Source: Bacteroidota bacterium
GTDB lineage: Bacteria; Bacteroidota; Bacteroidia; Flavobacteriales; Flavobacteriaceae
Direction of reading: 5' to 3'
Length of the DNA stretch: 64,000 bases
Assembly: GCA_018829465.1 (NCBI GenBank)
Contig: JAHJTN010000006.1
Span: 186,001 to 250,000, forward strand
The notes under the pieces are model-generated. The model did no database searches and was not told where the DNA came from. It worked only from the letters and a program-made list of their open reading frames with translations. Below are positions 17,496 through 27,037 of the stretch, in pieces (positions within the stretch are counted from its first letter, which is position 1; each line of letters begins with the position of its first letter). The position numbers and the translations under genes are program-made.

Positions 17496-18559
17496 GCTTC
17501 AGCTACTTTGTTTTGTAAAGGTATTCTTAAACGCACTTTAAACTTACTTTTTTTCTTAAAGATATCCAAAGAATACCGATCTTGAAAGAGCAAGTCCAAC
17601 CTACGCCGCACATTGCTGATGCCGATTCCGCCTCGCAAATCAAAGGTTTCGGCTTCGCTTTCTACATAGGTGTTCACCACGGAAAAATAGAGGGTGTGGT
17701 TGTTTTCATTTTTAAAAAAAATACTGATGTCTATATCGCGCTGATGCCGCGCCCCGTGTTTGAAGCAGTTTTCTATAAAGGGTAAAAATAGCAGCGGTGG
17801 CACGGTGACTTCTTCAATATCTCCTGAAATAAAAGAATCTGCTTTGACGCGTTCACCAAAACGAATGCGTTCCAAATCTATGTAGTTTTGAATGTATTTA
17901 ATTTCATCGAAAAGTTTGATGTTTGTGGTGCGAACATCGTACAAAACATATTGCATAATGTCTGATAACTTTAACACCAAATTTGGCGCAGCGTCAGATT
18001 TTTCTAAGGTCAAAGCGTAAAGGCTATTGAGCGTATTAAAATAGAAATGCGGTTGGATTTGCGATTTTAAAAAATTGAGTTCGGTGTGTAATTGCATTTT
18101 GCTCAATCGGTCGTTTTTGCGTTTTTCATTAATCCAATCGATAGAAATTTTAATTGCAGAGACAAAGGCAATTACATAAATTTCACCGATGGCAACGGCA
18201 GCAAAGTGATATATACTGAGCGGATTTCTAATGCCGTTGGCTTCCGGCCATATTTCATGTGTCACAAAAAGATAATTGAGCCCGACAATCCCAAAATAGA
18301 CAACGACGAGTACCATAAAAAGTGCCAAGACAAATTGCAGGTATTTTTTGGTGAGCACAAATTTTGGAATCAGGTAAAAAACCGTGGTGTAACAGCTAAA
18401 AAGATGCATGGAAAATTCGACCAAATTCGATTTGAAAGCGTAGAGATAGTCGTCAAAAAAACTACCCCATCTAAATACATTAAAGGTAAAATAGACCGTC
18501 CAAAAAATCACATGGTATCGCAGTGGTATCGGATTTTGTTTGGCAAATTGTCGGATCAT
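17492..18559 (-). CDS. LytS-type membrane histidine kinase
   Basis: 355 residues. Four hydrophobic segments fill roughly residues 15-150; the cytoplasmic part holds a His_kinase region (PF06580 type) with the likely phospho-acceptor His in QIQPHFYFNTLNSLYAL near 190, the N-box FIENCFKHG near 270 and a glycine-rich ATP lid GGIGISN near 315. No periplasmic sensor domain is evident, so the membrane region itself may sense. First gene of the kinase-regulator-symporter operon. Confidence 0.9.
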   Translation of the reverse strand: MIRQFAKQNPIPLRYHVIFWTVYFTFNVFRWGSFFDDYLYAFKSNLVEFSMHLFSCYTTVFYLIPKFVLTKKYLQFVLALFMVLVVVYFGIVGLNYLFVTHEIWPEANGIRNPLSIYHFAAVAIGEIYVIAFVSAIKISIDWINEKRKNDRLSKMQLHTELNFLKSQIQPHFYFNTLNSLYALTLEKSDAAPNLVLKLSDIMQYVLYDVRTTNIKLFDEIKYIQNYIDLERIRFGERVKADSFISGDIEEVTVPPLLFLPFIENCFKHGARHQRDIDISIFFKNENNHTLYFSVVNTYVESEAETFDLRGGIGISNVRRRLDLLFQDRYSLDIFKKKSKFKVRLRIPLQNKVAEA

Positions 18560-18611
18560 GGTCTGTTTGGTCTGCGATTAAGCGGTTGAAAATTAGTAAT
18601 TATTTATCAGT

Positions 18612-18636
18612 TGTCTTTGATTTTTATCAAAAGACA
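18612..18636. promoter_or_regulatory. Inverted repeat between DeoR-family gene and kinase operon
   Basis: TGTCTTTGAT and ATCAAAAGACA pair around TTTT with a single bulged base. It lies about 55 bases before the kinase start. It could be an operator for the two-component operon or a weak terminator for the DeoR-family gene; there is no good T run. Confidence 0.35.
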
Positions 18637-18734
18637 GTGCTAAAAAACACAGCCTACTATGCGTTTGTAGGTCGTTCCACACGGTTGGTGGCAAAAACAG
18701 CGTTGTTGGTCGGGCAAATAGCTGTTGAAAAAAA

Positions 18735-19523
18735 CTACAAAATTGTCAGGCCTTGGTTTCGGTATGCTTGTAGTTTGGGTGTGTTCGGATCCATTTCTGT
18801 AACCAAGACATCCAAAGTATTGATGTCGCAAATTTTGTATCTATTGATGGTATTCAATTTTTCGCTGATGGTCAACGACACCACTTTTTTAGAAGCGGCT
18901 ATCATCGCTTTTTTGAGCTGGGCAATTTCCCAATCAATCTCTGTGATGCCATTTAGCGGATCGAGATAACCGGTGCCGAGAAAGCAAATATCTGCCTTGA
19001 TTTCAGATAACAGGTTGATGGCACTGCCACCCGTGGAGAGTTGAGAGTTTTTAGACAATTTTCCTCCGATAAAAATCACTTCATTTTTAGCCGGACTGTT
19101 GAGCAATTCGATAGCCATGGGCAGACTTGGCGTAAAGAAGGTGAGGTCAAGTTTTTGTGGCAGCAATTTGGCCAATTCTAAGTTGGTTGTACCTCCACTA
19201 ATAAGCACCACATCGCCTTTTTTGAGAAGCGAGATGCCTTTCTGTGCAATAATGGCTTTATTTTCGTAGGCGTAAATATGGCTTCGTTGCTCGTTGTAGA
19301 TGTTGAAACCCATAGAAACTGCACCTCCGTGTACGCGTTTGATTTTTTTGGCCTCGTCCATTTCTTTGAGGTCGCGCCGAACCGTATCAATAGAGACCTG
19401 CAAAATATTGGCCAAATCTGAGAGCAACACCCTATTGTGGATGTGTATTTCGTTGAGAATAATCTCCTGTCTTAATGACTTTTCCAAGATTAAAAGGTTT
19501 GGATGATATACAAAATGTTGCAA
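18735..19523 (-). CDS. DeoR/GlpR-family transcription regulator
   Basis: 262 residues. A winged helix-turn-helix at about 25-75 (LLSDLANILQVSIDTVRRDL) is followed by a DeoR effector domain (about 90-250; SGGTTNLELAKLLPQ near 110, GGSAINLL near 175) that binds sugar phosphates. It is divergent from anmK with 210 bases between them, which makes that anhydro-MurNAc locus its most probable target, with MurNAc-6-P or GlcNAc-6-P as candidate inducer. The ATG at 19523 is used; a TTG 36 bases further in would also fit the family length. Confidence 0.88.
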   Translation of the reverse strand: MQHFVYHPNLLILEKSLRQEIILNEIHIHNRVLLSDLANILQVSIDTVRRDLKEMDEAKKIKRVHGGAVSMGFNIYNEQRSHIYAYENKAIIAQKGISLLKKGDVVLISGGTTNLELAKLLPQKLDLTFFTPSLPMAIELLNSPAKNEVIFIGGKLSKNSQLSTGGSAINLLSEIKADICFLGTGYLDPLNGITEIDWEIAQLKKAMIAASKKVVSLTISEKLNTINRYKICDINTLDVLVTEMDPNTPKLQAYRNQGLTIL

Positions 19524-19644
19524 TCAAATGTAGAAAAAAAAAGTTTTGTAGAAAATTTTGCGCAAAAAATCAACATTAATTCCGATAAAAACAGCAAAAT
19601 AAAAACAAAATCGGTCAATATGCCATAAAAACTTGCACAATATC

Positions 19645-19674
19645 TTGCATCATAAAATTATTTTTATACATTTG
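19645..19674 (+). promoter_or_regulatory. Promoter of the anmK operon with TTGCA direct repeat
   Basis: -33 TTG at 19645-19647, 19-base spacer and a perfect -7 box TACATTTG at 19667-19674. The expected start of transcription is near 19680, leaving about 54 bases of leader. TTGCA occurs twice (19633 and 19645), the second overlapping the -33 element, a reasonable place for a DeoR-type repressor. The pairing of site and regulator is inferred. Confidence 0.6.
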
Positions 19675-19733
19675 AAAATCCTTACAAACTGTTTATGCTT
19701 CATTTTGAAAGGATCTAACTAAACAACTACACC

Positions 19734-20927
19734 ATGCACGCTGCGCTAAAAAAGTTAGTACAAACAGCCGAAAAACCTACTAGAAACATCATCGGACTGA
19801 TGAGTGGAACTTCTCTAGATGGCTTAGATATAGCATTTTGTGAAATAAAATCGTTTGGTAAACAAACGCAGGTAGTCTTAAAACATTTTGAAACGGTTCC
19901 TTATGACGACCCGTTTAAAAATGCCGTCAGGGAGGTATTTTCCAAAAAGAATATTGATTTGGAAAGACTATGCTTACTACATCCTTGGATAGGAGAAAAA
20001 CATGCAGAAATGGTACTTTATTGCCTTAAAAAATGGCAAATACCCTCTGATGCCGTTGATTTAATTGCCAGCCACGGGCAAACGGTTTACCATGCACCCA
20101 AGCGTTTGCACCAGCAAATTGATTTTCCCAATGCCACTTTGCAGATTGGCGACGGCGATCATTTGGCTGTGAAAACAGGCATTACCACATTGAGCGACTT
20201 TCGTCAAAAACATTTGGCAGCCGGTGGCGAAGGTGCTCCTTTAGCCGCTTATGGCGATTACCTTATTTTTTCTGACCCAAATGTATCGCGTATTCTTATC
20301 AATATTGGCGGTATTGCCAATTTTACTTTTTTGCCCAAAAATGCAAGTTTTCAAGATGTGTTTTGTACAGACACCGGACCGGGCAACACGCTTATGGATG
20401 CCTACGTGCAAAAGCATGTCCCCAACCTTTCCTGCGACAAAGACGCAGCTATCGCTGCTACGGGTAAGATTAATCCGCTACTTTTGCAAGCCCTTAAAAA
20501 AAATCCATTTTTCAGACAGAATTTTCCTAAAACCATTGGCCCCGAACTCTTTAACCTTGCCTATTTAGAAAAGGCGCAGGCACAGTCCGGAACTTCCAAA
20601 TTGCCAATAGCGGATGTGTTGGCTACCCTTAATAGGTTTTCTGCCGAGACTTTGGCTGAGGCCATATCGCAAAGCATGAACGATACAAATTTTGAGATGT
20701 ATGTGAGTGGTGGAGGCATCTACAATCCGTTACTCTTAAAACATCTTCAAGACATTTTTGCAAAGAGAAACCTGCAAACCACAGCCGCGCTGGGTATTCA
20801 TCCCGACGCCAAGGAAGCGGTACTTTTTGCGGTTCTGGCTAATGAGTGTATTTGCAATCCCGGCAACGAAGTCAAAAGAGGCCACACACCCGACATACGA
20901 ATGGGTAAAATTAGTTTTCCAACTTAG
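19734..20927 (+). CDS. anmK: Anhydro-N-acetylmuramic acid kinase
   Basis: 397 residues. AnmK cleaves the 1,6-anhydro ring and phosphorylates anhydro-MurNAc to MurNAc-6-phosphate using ATP. GLMSGTSLDGLDIAFCEI near residue 22 is the nucleotide-binding signature; DFRQKHLAAGGEGAPL near 155 and FCTDTGPGNTLMDAY near 208 are also family motifs. First gene of a locus that continues with susC, susD, a symporter and murQ, all on the plus strand and all consistent with salvage of cell-wall sugars. Confidence 0.94.
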   Translation: MHAALKKLVQTAEKPTRNIIGLMSGTSLDGLDIAFCEIKSFGKQTQVVLKHFETVPYDDPFKNAVREVFSKKNIDLERLCLLHPWIGEKHAEMVLYCLKKWQIPSDAVDLIASHGQTVYHAPKRLHQQIDFPNATLQIGDGDHLAVKTGITTLSDFRQKHLAAGGEGAPLAAYGDYLIFSDPNVSRILINIGGIANFTFLPKNASFQDVFCTDTGPGNTLMDAYVQKHVPNLSCDKDAAIAATGKINPLLLQALKKNPFFRQNFPKTIGPELFNLAYLEKAQAQSGTSKLPIADVLATLNRFSAETLAEAISQSMNDTNFEMYVSGGGIYNPLLLKHLQDIFAKRNLQTTAALGIHPDAKEAVLFAVLANECICNPGNEVKRGHTPDIRMGKISFPT

Positions 20928-20971
20928 TTCATCATGCTTAAAAATAATTTATTAACTCACAAACCATTCAA

Positions 20972-23947
20972 ATGAAGAAGAAAGATTCTATTTTCAAGTT
21001 TGCAACCGGGTCGTTTTTGATGTGCCTGATGCTACTGCTGACCGGGGCTGCTACGCATGCCCAACAGACCTACACTTTTTCGGGCACAGTGACCGATGCA
21101 AGTGTGAACCAACCGATTATCGGGGCGACCATCATCATCGGTGGAACATCTATCGGAACAACTACCGATTTTGACGGAAACTACAACGTCTCAGCTTCGC
21201 TTCAGCCCGGAAATTATAGATTGGTATTTAGTTATCTGGGTTTTAGTTCGCAAACCATCAATGTGACACTTGGCAACGATACAAACATTCAAACCAACGT
21301 ATCGCTTTCACCCGATTTGATGAATTTGGACGAAGTGATTGTGACGGGTACCTCCGTAGGTACTAGCCGAAGGCAACTCGGAAATGCCATATCAACCATC
21401 AGTGCAAAAGCATTTGAAGATGGTGGCGCGACTGCCATAGACCAAGGTTTATCCGGAAAAATTGCAGGTGCTTTGGTGCAACAAAACTCTGGAGATCCTG
21501 CCGGTGGTATCAGCGTAAGGTTGAGAGGTCCTAGTACAATTGCAGGCAGTTCCGATCCTTTGTATGTCATCGATGGATTGATAGTGAGCAACTCCAGTAC
21601 AGAGTTGGTTGACTTAGGAGGAAATACTCAAAACAGACTGGTTGACATCAATCCGAGTGATATTGACAGAATAGAAATTATCAAGGGTGCAGCCGCTGCA
21701 GCCATTTACGGTTCAAGAGCCAGTAATGGCGTTGTTCAAATTTTCACAAAGAGAGGAAAAAGCGGCAAACCGTCCTTTTCATTTACTTCAAACTTTAAAA
21801 TTAATGAGTTGAGAGATGAAATGGAATACAACAAAGTGCCTTTGGCTTGGGTAGATCCTTTTGACAGAAACAACTTGGCCACAGTACCAACGGAAAGGTT
21901 TAATCTTCAAGATGAAATTTTTGACACGGGTGTTGGTACAGAAAATTACCTGTCTGTATCGGGCGGTAACGAAAATACGAAGTACTATGTGTCGGGTTCT
22001 TTTCTCCACAATGAAGGCATCGTTAAAAACACAAACTTTCAGCGTTTCTCCTTCAATTCAAATATTGACCAAAAGTTATATTCTTGGTTAAATCTGAGCA
22101 TGGGATTGACCTATACGCAAAGTGAAAGTGAAGATATACCAAATGGTGGTATCAATGCGGCAGATGGGGCCATCACCGGATTTCTATTTAGTGACAACTC
22201 TATAAATCCGGCTCCGGATGCGTCTGGGGTTTTTCCTGTTACTTCGTTACTCGTGCCAAGAACCAATCCTGCGGAAGCCGTTGAGCGTTTCGAATTTCAA
22301 CAAAGAACCAACAGAACCATCACCAACATAGGTCTTATAGCTACACCTTTTGATGGTTTTACAGCCAATTTTAGAGCCGGGTTTGATTATTTTAATCAAT
22401 CTGCTACAGGATTCATCCCTCCTGGTAACACTTCAACCCAACAAAATGGGTTTGCAACCCGGTCAGATGCGAACAACTTTCAGTATAATACAGATTTAAA
22501 CCTGAGTTATAAATTTGACATCACAGAAGATATAGAATCCACTACTGTATTGGGAGGTACTTGGCAATTTGAACGTTTTGATAGAATTGGGCTTACTTCA
22601 GACAGATTGCCCCCGGGGGTAAAAGTAGCCTCGGGTGGTACAATCATCGGACAAATTGATTCCAGAAGCAAAAAATCATTTTGGGGTGGATTTTTACAAC
22701 AAACTTTTGGCTACAAAGACAAACTGTACATAACCGGTGCCATCAGGCTAGATGGGGCTTCCGTTTTTGGAGAAGATGAAAGAGAGCAATTTTACGGAAA
22801 AGCCAGTGGTTCTTATGTAGTTTCCGCAGAAGATTTTTGGAGCGAAACTTTTGGAAATGTCATCAATTCTTTCAAAGTAAGGGCCTCATGGGGACAAGCC
22901 GGAAACCTCACCGCAATTGGTGCATTCGATAGGTTTTTTAACTTCAATCCACTCTCCATTGGCGGGTCTAGCGCTGTCATCCCATCTTCACTGCTCGGAA
23001 ACGAGGGCCTGAAACCCGAACGACAAGAAGAGTACGAATTTGGTGTTGATGCCGGGTTCTGGAACAATAGAATCGGAATCGAGTTTACTTATTACAAACA
23101 GAACGTGGACGATTTGCTTCTGCAAAGAGAATTGGCACCATCGACAGGTTTTGCTACGCGATTTGAAAACGTGGGTGAACTGGAAAACGAAGGTATCGAA
23201 ATATTGTTGAGAGCCAATCCTATCAAAACCAAAGACTTTAATTGGAATCTGACAACAACTTATTCGCGCAACAACAATACTGTCACTAAAGTAGCCGGAA
23301 ACAACATCACACTTCCGGGTAGCTTCTCTACCAGTTTTGTCATAGAAGGGCAACCGCTTGGTGTTTTCTTCAGGTCTTTCTATGCGAGAGACGCCAATGG
23401 TGATATTGCTTTGGATGCCAATGGGTTTCCTGTAAGTGGCAGAAATCCTGACGGCAGTACCTCCAAGGTCATTGGCGATCCCAATCCGGACTGGTTCGGT
23501 TCGTTGATCAATGAATTCACCTATAAAAACTTTGCGCTTAAAGTGCAATTAGACGCTGTACAAGGTTTTGATGTATTCAACTGGAACAGACGCCTGTTGG
23601 ACAATGTTATTTTTGGTGGTGGTGCCGGTGTGGGTGAAGAACTTTTGGGTAATAAACTAAAAGGCACCGGCTCTGTGCAAGCAAACATTTTTGAGGAATT
23701 TGTGGAAGACGGATCTTTTGTCAAATTGAGAGAATTATCTGTGAGCTATACTTTCCGACCTGAAAAATTGGGACTTCAGAGCCTAAAGCTCAGTTTAGTG
23801 GGTAGAAATCTCATTTCATGGGATGATTATTCTGGTTTGGATCCTGAAATCAACACTACCGGACAAAGTAATGGCGTTCGCGGATTCGATTTTGCCGCGG
23901 TACCAATTCCCAGAACTTTCCAAATTGGTGTAAACGCTACATTTTAA
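20972..23947 (+). CDS. SusC/RagA-family TonB-dependent outer-membrane transporter
   Basis: 991 residues. Signal peptide ends near TGAATHAQQ; then a carboxypeptidase-regulatory-like beta domain (about 34-110), a plug domain (about 115-265; DEVIVTGTS opens it) and a 22-strand barrel ending in the terminal Phe of VNATF. It should form an outer-membrane complex with the following SusD protein and take up an oligosaccharide or glycopeptide with TonB energy. The flanking anmK and murQ point to muropeptide-derived sugars as ligand. It is 44 bases after anmK. Confidence 0.94.
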   Translation: MKKKDSIFKFATGSFLMCLMLLLTGAATHAQQTYTFSGTVTDASVNQPIIGATIIIGGTSIGTTTDFDGNYNVSASLQPGNYRLVFSYLGFSSQTINVTLGNDTNIQTNVSLSPDLMNLDEVIVTGTSVGTSRRQLGNAISTISAKAFEDGGATAIDQGLSGKIAGALVQQNSGDPAGGISVRLRGPSTIAGSSDPLYVIDGLIVSNSSTELVDLGGNTQNRLVDINPSDIDRIEIIKGAAAAAIYGSRASNGVVQIFTKRGKSGKPSFSFTSNFKINELRDEMEYNKVPLAWVDPFDRNNLATVPTERFNLQDEIFDTGVGTENYLSVSGGNENTKYYVSGSFLHNEGIVKNTNFQRFSFNSNIDQKLYSWLNLSMGLTYTQSESEDIPNGGINAADGAITGFLFSDNSINPAPDASGVFPVTSLLVPRTNPAEAVERFEFQQRTNRTITNIGLIATPFDGFTANFRAGFDYFNQSATGFIPPGNTSTQQNGFATRSDANNFQYNTDLNLSYKFDITEDIESTTVLGGTWQFERFDRIGLTSDRLPPGVKVASGGTIIGQIDSRSKKSFWGGFLQQTFGYKDKLYITGAIRLDGASVFGEDEREQFYGKASGSYVVSAEDFWSETFGNVINSFKVRASWGQAGNLTAIGAFDRFFNFNPLSIGGSSAVIPSSLLGNEGLKPERQEEYEFGVDAGFWNNRIGIEFTYYKQNVDDLLLQRELAPSTGFATRFENVGELENEGIEILLRANPIKTKDFNWNLTTTYSRNNNTVTKVAGNNITLPGSFSTSFVIEGQPLGVFFRSFYARDANGDIALDANGFPVSGRNPDGSTSKVIGDPNPDWFGSLINEFTYKNFALKVQLDAVQGFDVFNWNRRLLDNVIFGGGAGVGEELLGNKLKGTGSVQANIFEEFVEDGSFVKLRELSVSYTFRPEKLGLQSLKLSLVGRNLISWDDYSGLDPEINTTGQSNGVRGFDFAAVPIPRTFQIGVNATF

Positions 23948-23965
23948 TTTAAAAAAAGTAACCTC

Positions 23966-24084
23966 ATGAAACACCCATATAAAAATTTTGCACACAAAGG
24001 CATGATGAGTTAGGGTGTTCCATTCCTGTGCTGAGCGCGGTCGAAGCATGACCACTTAAAAACAATAAAAATAAACAGATGAAA
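23966..24084 (+). repeat. ATGAAA-junction repeat, copy D (susC/susD)
   Basis: Plus-strand copy of 119 bp beginning ATGAAACACCCATATAA and ending AAACAGATGAAA, where the last ATG is the susD start. The stem AACACCC/GGGTGTT is a perfect seven pairs. A 15-codon frame opens at the upstream ATG and stops at TAG. The repeat is the only sequence that separates the A-rich region after susC from susD. Confidence 0.85.
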
Positions 24085-25425
24085 AATATATTCATAACTC
24101 AATTGAAGTATGTTGTCCTATCGGGTATCATCATACTATCGGCAAGTTCTTGCAACACAGAATTTGAAAACCCCAATTCGCCAACCAACCAACAAATCTT
24201 AAATTCTAGAGATGGTTTGTTTTCTCTAGCGGTTGGTATCAGACAACTCTATTCCACCTCGGGACTGAGATTTATCATAGAAACACCGGCCGTCACCACT
24301 AGAGAAGGCGGCATAACCACCACTTTCCTCAACATGATTGAATTGGAAGAGGGCGGTACATCTATTCCAAATTTCAACACCAATACCCAGGGACTTTGGG
24401 TAACTTTGACGAGACTCATAGGCATGACTGAAGACCTGTCTGACGGTGCCGAAACTGTAGATTTGCAGGCTGGATCCATCAGCGGATTGAAGGCTTATGC
24501 CAATATTTTTAAGGCACTTAGCATAGGACACCTGGCTTTGAGTTTTGAGCAAGTGATCTTAGAAACAAGTCCAAATAATGACGCTGTGTTCGTACCCAGA
24601 CAGCAAGGGCTTTTAGAAGCTATACGGTTACTGGAAGAAGCAAAAACGTTGCTCGGCAGCACACCCCCATCCCCAGAATTTGAAAATGTTGTTTTAGGTG
24701 GAAATCTGGATTTAGTTAATATTGCCAATTTATTTTTAGCCAGATTCAATCTCTATGCTGGCAACTTTGAAGCCGCTATTAACAGTGCGAATCTCGTATC
24801 GGAATCTTCGTTGTCTTTCTTCAACTACGACAACTTAAACCCTAATCCTATTTGGGCGCGCGTGATTCAGAACAATGTGCCCAATTTTAAACCACAAGAT
24901 AATTTTGGTTTGCCTACTGCTATTTTTACATTTGATACAAATGATGGCAGATTTGATTTTTACACATCCGCCTCGGCGGAAATTAATCCGAATGGATATG
25001 CGATAGAAAATTTAGAGGGCTTTTTTCAAACTCAATCCACACCCATTCCTGTTTACATACCTGATGAAGCCAAACTTATTTTGGCCGAGGCACATCTGAG
25101 AAAGTCTTCACCGGATATCAATGCGGCAGTAGGGGCCTTAGACGAAGTACTGACCGACAATGACGACCCGCTCGGAATCAACGCCAATGTGGCTGCTTAC
25201 TCAGGGCCTTTGACCGTCAATGATGTCTTGCTGGAAATCTACAAAAACCGCCGTGCAGAACTTTTCCTAACAGGTAACAGTTTGGAAGACAGCAGAAGGT
25301 TCAACCGACCTCAACCCAATCCTACGCCAAGAACTTTTACGGATGAGCGCAACCGCAATTTCTATCCATACGCCAATACGGAGCGAAACAATAACCCAAA
25401 CACGCCTCCGGATCCGGCGATTTAA
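24079..25425 (+). CDS. SusD/RagB-family outer-membrane lipoprotein
   Basis: 448 residues. A lipoprotein signal ends at SASSC (Cys near residue 24). The body is helical with TPR-like repeats typical of SusD; ANLFLARFNLYAGNFEAAI near 218 and the C-terminal NRRAELFLTGNSLEDSRRF near 392 are family features. SusD proteins form the ligand-binding lid over SusC. The start codon is the downstream edge of repeat copy D, so initiation sequences come from the repeat. Confidence 0.92.
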   Translation: MKNIFITQLKYVVLSGIIILSASSCNTEFENPNSPTNQQILNSRDGLFSLAVGIRQLYSTSGLRFIIETPAVTTREGGITTTFLNMIELEEGGTSIPNFNTNTQGLWVTLTRLIGMTEDLSDGAETVDLQAGSISGLKAYANIFKALSIGHLALSFEQVILETSPNNDAVFVPRQQGLLEAIRLLEEAKTLLGSTPPSPEFENVVLGGNLDLVNIANLFLARFNLYAGNFEAAINSANLVSESSLSFFNYDNLNPNPIWARVIQNNVPNFKPQDNFGLPTAIFTFDTNDGRFDFYTSASAEINPNGYAIENLEGFFQTQSTPIPVYIPDEAKLILAEAHLRKSSPDINAAVGALDEVLTDNDDPLGINANVAAYSGPLTVNDVLLEIYKNRRAELFLTGNSLEDSRRFNRPQPNPTPRTFTDERNRNFYPYANTERNNNPNTPPDPAI

Positions 25426-25462
25426 TGGCGGCTATTTTTTGATTTTTGTTGTATTTTTATTT

Positions 25463-25486
25463 CGAGGATGCTAAAAAGCATCCTCG
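25463..25486 (+). terminator. Strong hairpin after susD
   Basis: Perfect ten-pair stem CGAGGATGCT/AGCATCCTCG with an AAAA loop, 38 bases after the susD stop. The T tract that follows is poor, so it may be a leaky terminator or an mRNA-stabilising 3' structure that keeps susCD messages more abundant than the downstream symporter and murQ. Confidence 0.55.
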
Positions 25487-25587
25487 ATTTAAAATATAAT
25501 TACATTTGCGTGCTTTCAATTTTCTGTTACTTTTAAATTTTTGACTTATTTTTAAAAGTTTTTAAAGCGTCACAAAACCTGTCTATT

Positions 25588-27036
25588 TTGAATCCAATAT
25601 TAGTAATCACCGTTATTGCCTCCTATTTCATCACGTTGATGGTGATTTCTCGTTTTGCCGGTAAAAACTCCGGAGAAAACGCATTTTTTGACGGCGACCG
25701 AAAATCACCTTGGTTTTTGGTGGCTTTTGGAATGGTTGGTGCTGTCATTTCGGGTGTCACTTTTGTATCCATTCCCGGTTTGGTAGGCAACGATGCTTTC
25801 CACTACTTTCAGTTTGTAATGGGTAATATAGTGGGGTATTTGTTTATTGCTTTTGTTCTAGTGCCGCTTTATTATAAACTCAAGCTCGTCTCCATATACA
25901 GCTTTCTTGACAGCCGCTTTGGCGATACAACTTACAAAACTGGTTCTTTGTTTTTTACCGTTTCCCAATCTTTTGGCGCGGCCTTGCGCTTACTGCTTGC
26001 CGTCAAGATTTTGCAATATGCCTTTTTTGACGCTTTTGAAATACCCATCTATGTCACAACGGTTATTGTATTGATCCTCATTTGGCTATATACCCACCAA
26101 TCGGGTATAAAAACCATCGTTTGGACAGATACCCTTCAGACCTTTTTTCTGCTCACAGCAGCTGTTATCGCTATTTTTACCATCAAAAATGCGCTGAATC
26201 TGTCCGGCTCATCCTTAGTTTCTACCATTACTACGCACCAATATTTCAAAATTTTTGACTGGGACAGCCATTCGGGATCCAATTTTTTTAAACAGTTTAT
26301 CTCCGGTGCGCTCATTGCCGTTGCTATGATGGGACTCGACCAAAACATGATGCAGAAAACCCTCACCTGCCGCAACGTAAAGGAAGCCCGAAAAAATGTA
26401 CTCACATTCAGCCTCTTCTTGGCTTTTGCGCAGTTTCTCTTTCTTTGTTTGGGCGTTTTACTCTATGTGTATGCAGAAGCAAAAGGCATTTCACTCGTCA
26501 GTGAAAACGGCGTGTTTTTAGATACTGACAAGTTGTTCCCCATGTTGTCTATGGAATATTTTGGCATTTTGGCCGGCATTGCTTTTTTATTGGGCATAGT
26601 AGCGGCTTCGTTTTCAAGTGCAGATTCTGCCCTAACCGCGCTCACTACTTCTTTTTGTTATGATTTATTACGTATTGATCAGAAACCCAAGGAAACAAGA
26701 AAACGTATCAAAAACAGGGTTTTGATCGGATTTAATGTGGTTCTTTTTCTCATTGTCATGGGCTTTTCGGGTAGCCAAGGCGCCATTATTTCTCTGATTT
26801 TTAAAGTAGCCGGTTACACCTATGGGCCGTTGTTAGGCCTTTATCTGCTAGGTATGTTTTCGCGTGTACAACTCAAAGATAAATGGGTGCCTTTTGTATG
26901 TATCACCGCAGCTGTTTCGACTTATATACTCAATGAATACGCTATATCTACTTTTAATTTTGATTTTGGTTTTATGAATATTTTTGTCAATGCACTTCTA
27001 ACCGTTTTAGGTTTACTGATGCTAAAAAAGAATTAA
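25588..27036 (+). CDS. Sodium:solute symporter, probable cell-wall sugar importer
   Basis: 482 residues with about 13 hydrophobic segments, SSS family (WLYTHQSGIKTIVWTDTLQT near 170 is the conserved loop). The start is TTG at 25588; a later ATG would delete half of the first membrane helix. In Tannerella an inner-membrane MurNAc transporter next to murQ and a MurNAc kinase has been described; by analogy this protein may import anhydro-MurNAc or MurNAc. Placed between susD and murQ, one base from murQ. Confidence 0.82.
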   Translation: MNPILVITVIASYFITLMVISRFAGKNSGENAFFDGDRKSPWFLVAFGMVGAVISGVTFVSIPGLVGNDAFHYFQFVMGNIVGYLFIAFVLVPLYYKLKLVSIYSFLDSRFGDTTYKTGSLFFTVSQSFGAALRLLLAVKILQYAFFDAFEIPIYVTTVIVLILIWLYTHQSGIKTIVWTDTLQTFFLLTAAVIAIFTIKNALNLSGSSLVSTITTHQYFKIFDWDSHSGSNFFKQFISGALIAVAMMGLDQNMMQKTLTCRNVKEARKNVLTFSLFLAFAQFLFLCLGVLLYVYAEAKGISLVSENGVFLDTDKLFPMLSMEYFGILAGIAFLLGIVAASFSSADSALTALTTSFCYDLLRIDQKPKETRKRIKNRVLIGFNVVLFLIVMGFSGSQGAIISLIFKVAGYTYGPLLGLYLLGMFSRVQLKDKWVPFVCITAAVSTYILNEYAISTFNFDFGFMNIFVNALLTVLGLLMLKKN

Positions 27037-27037
27037 C

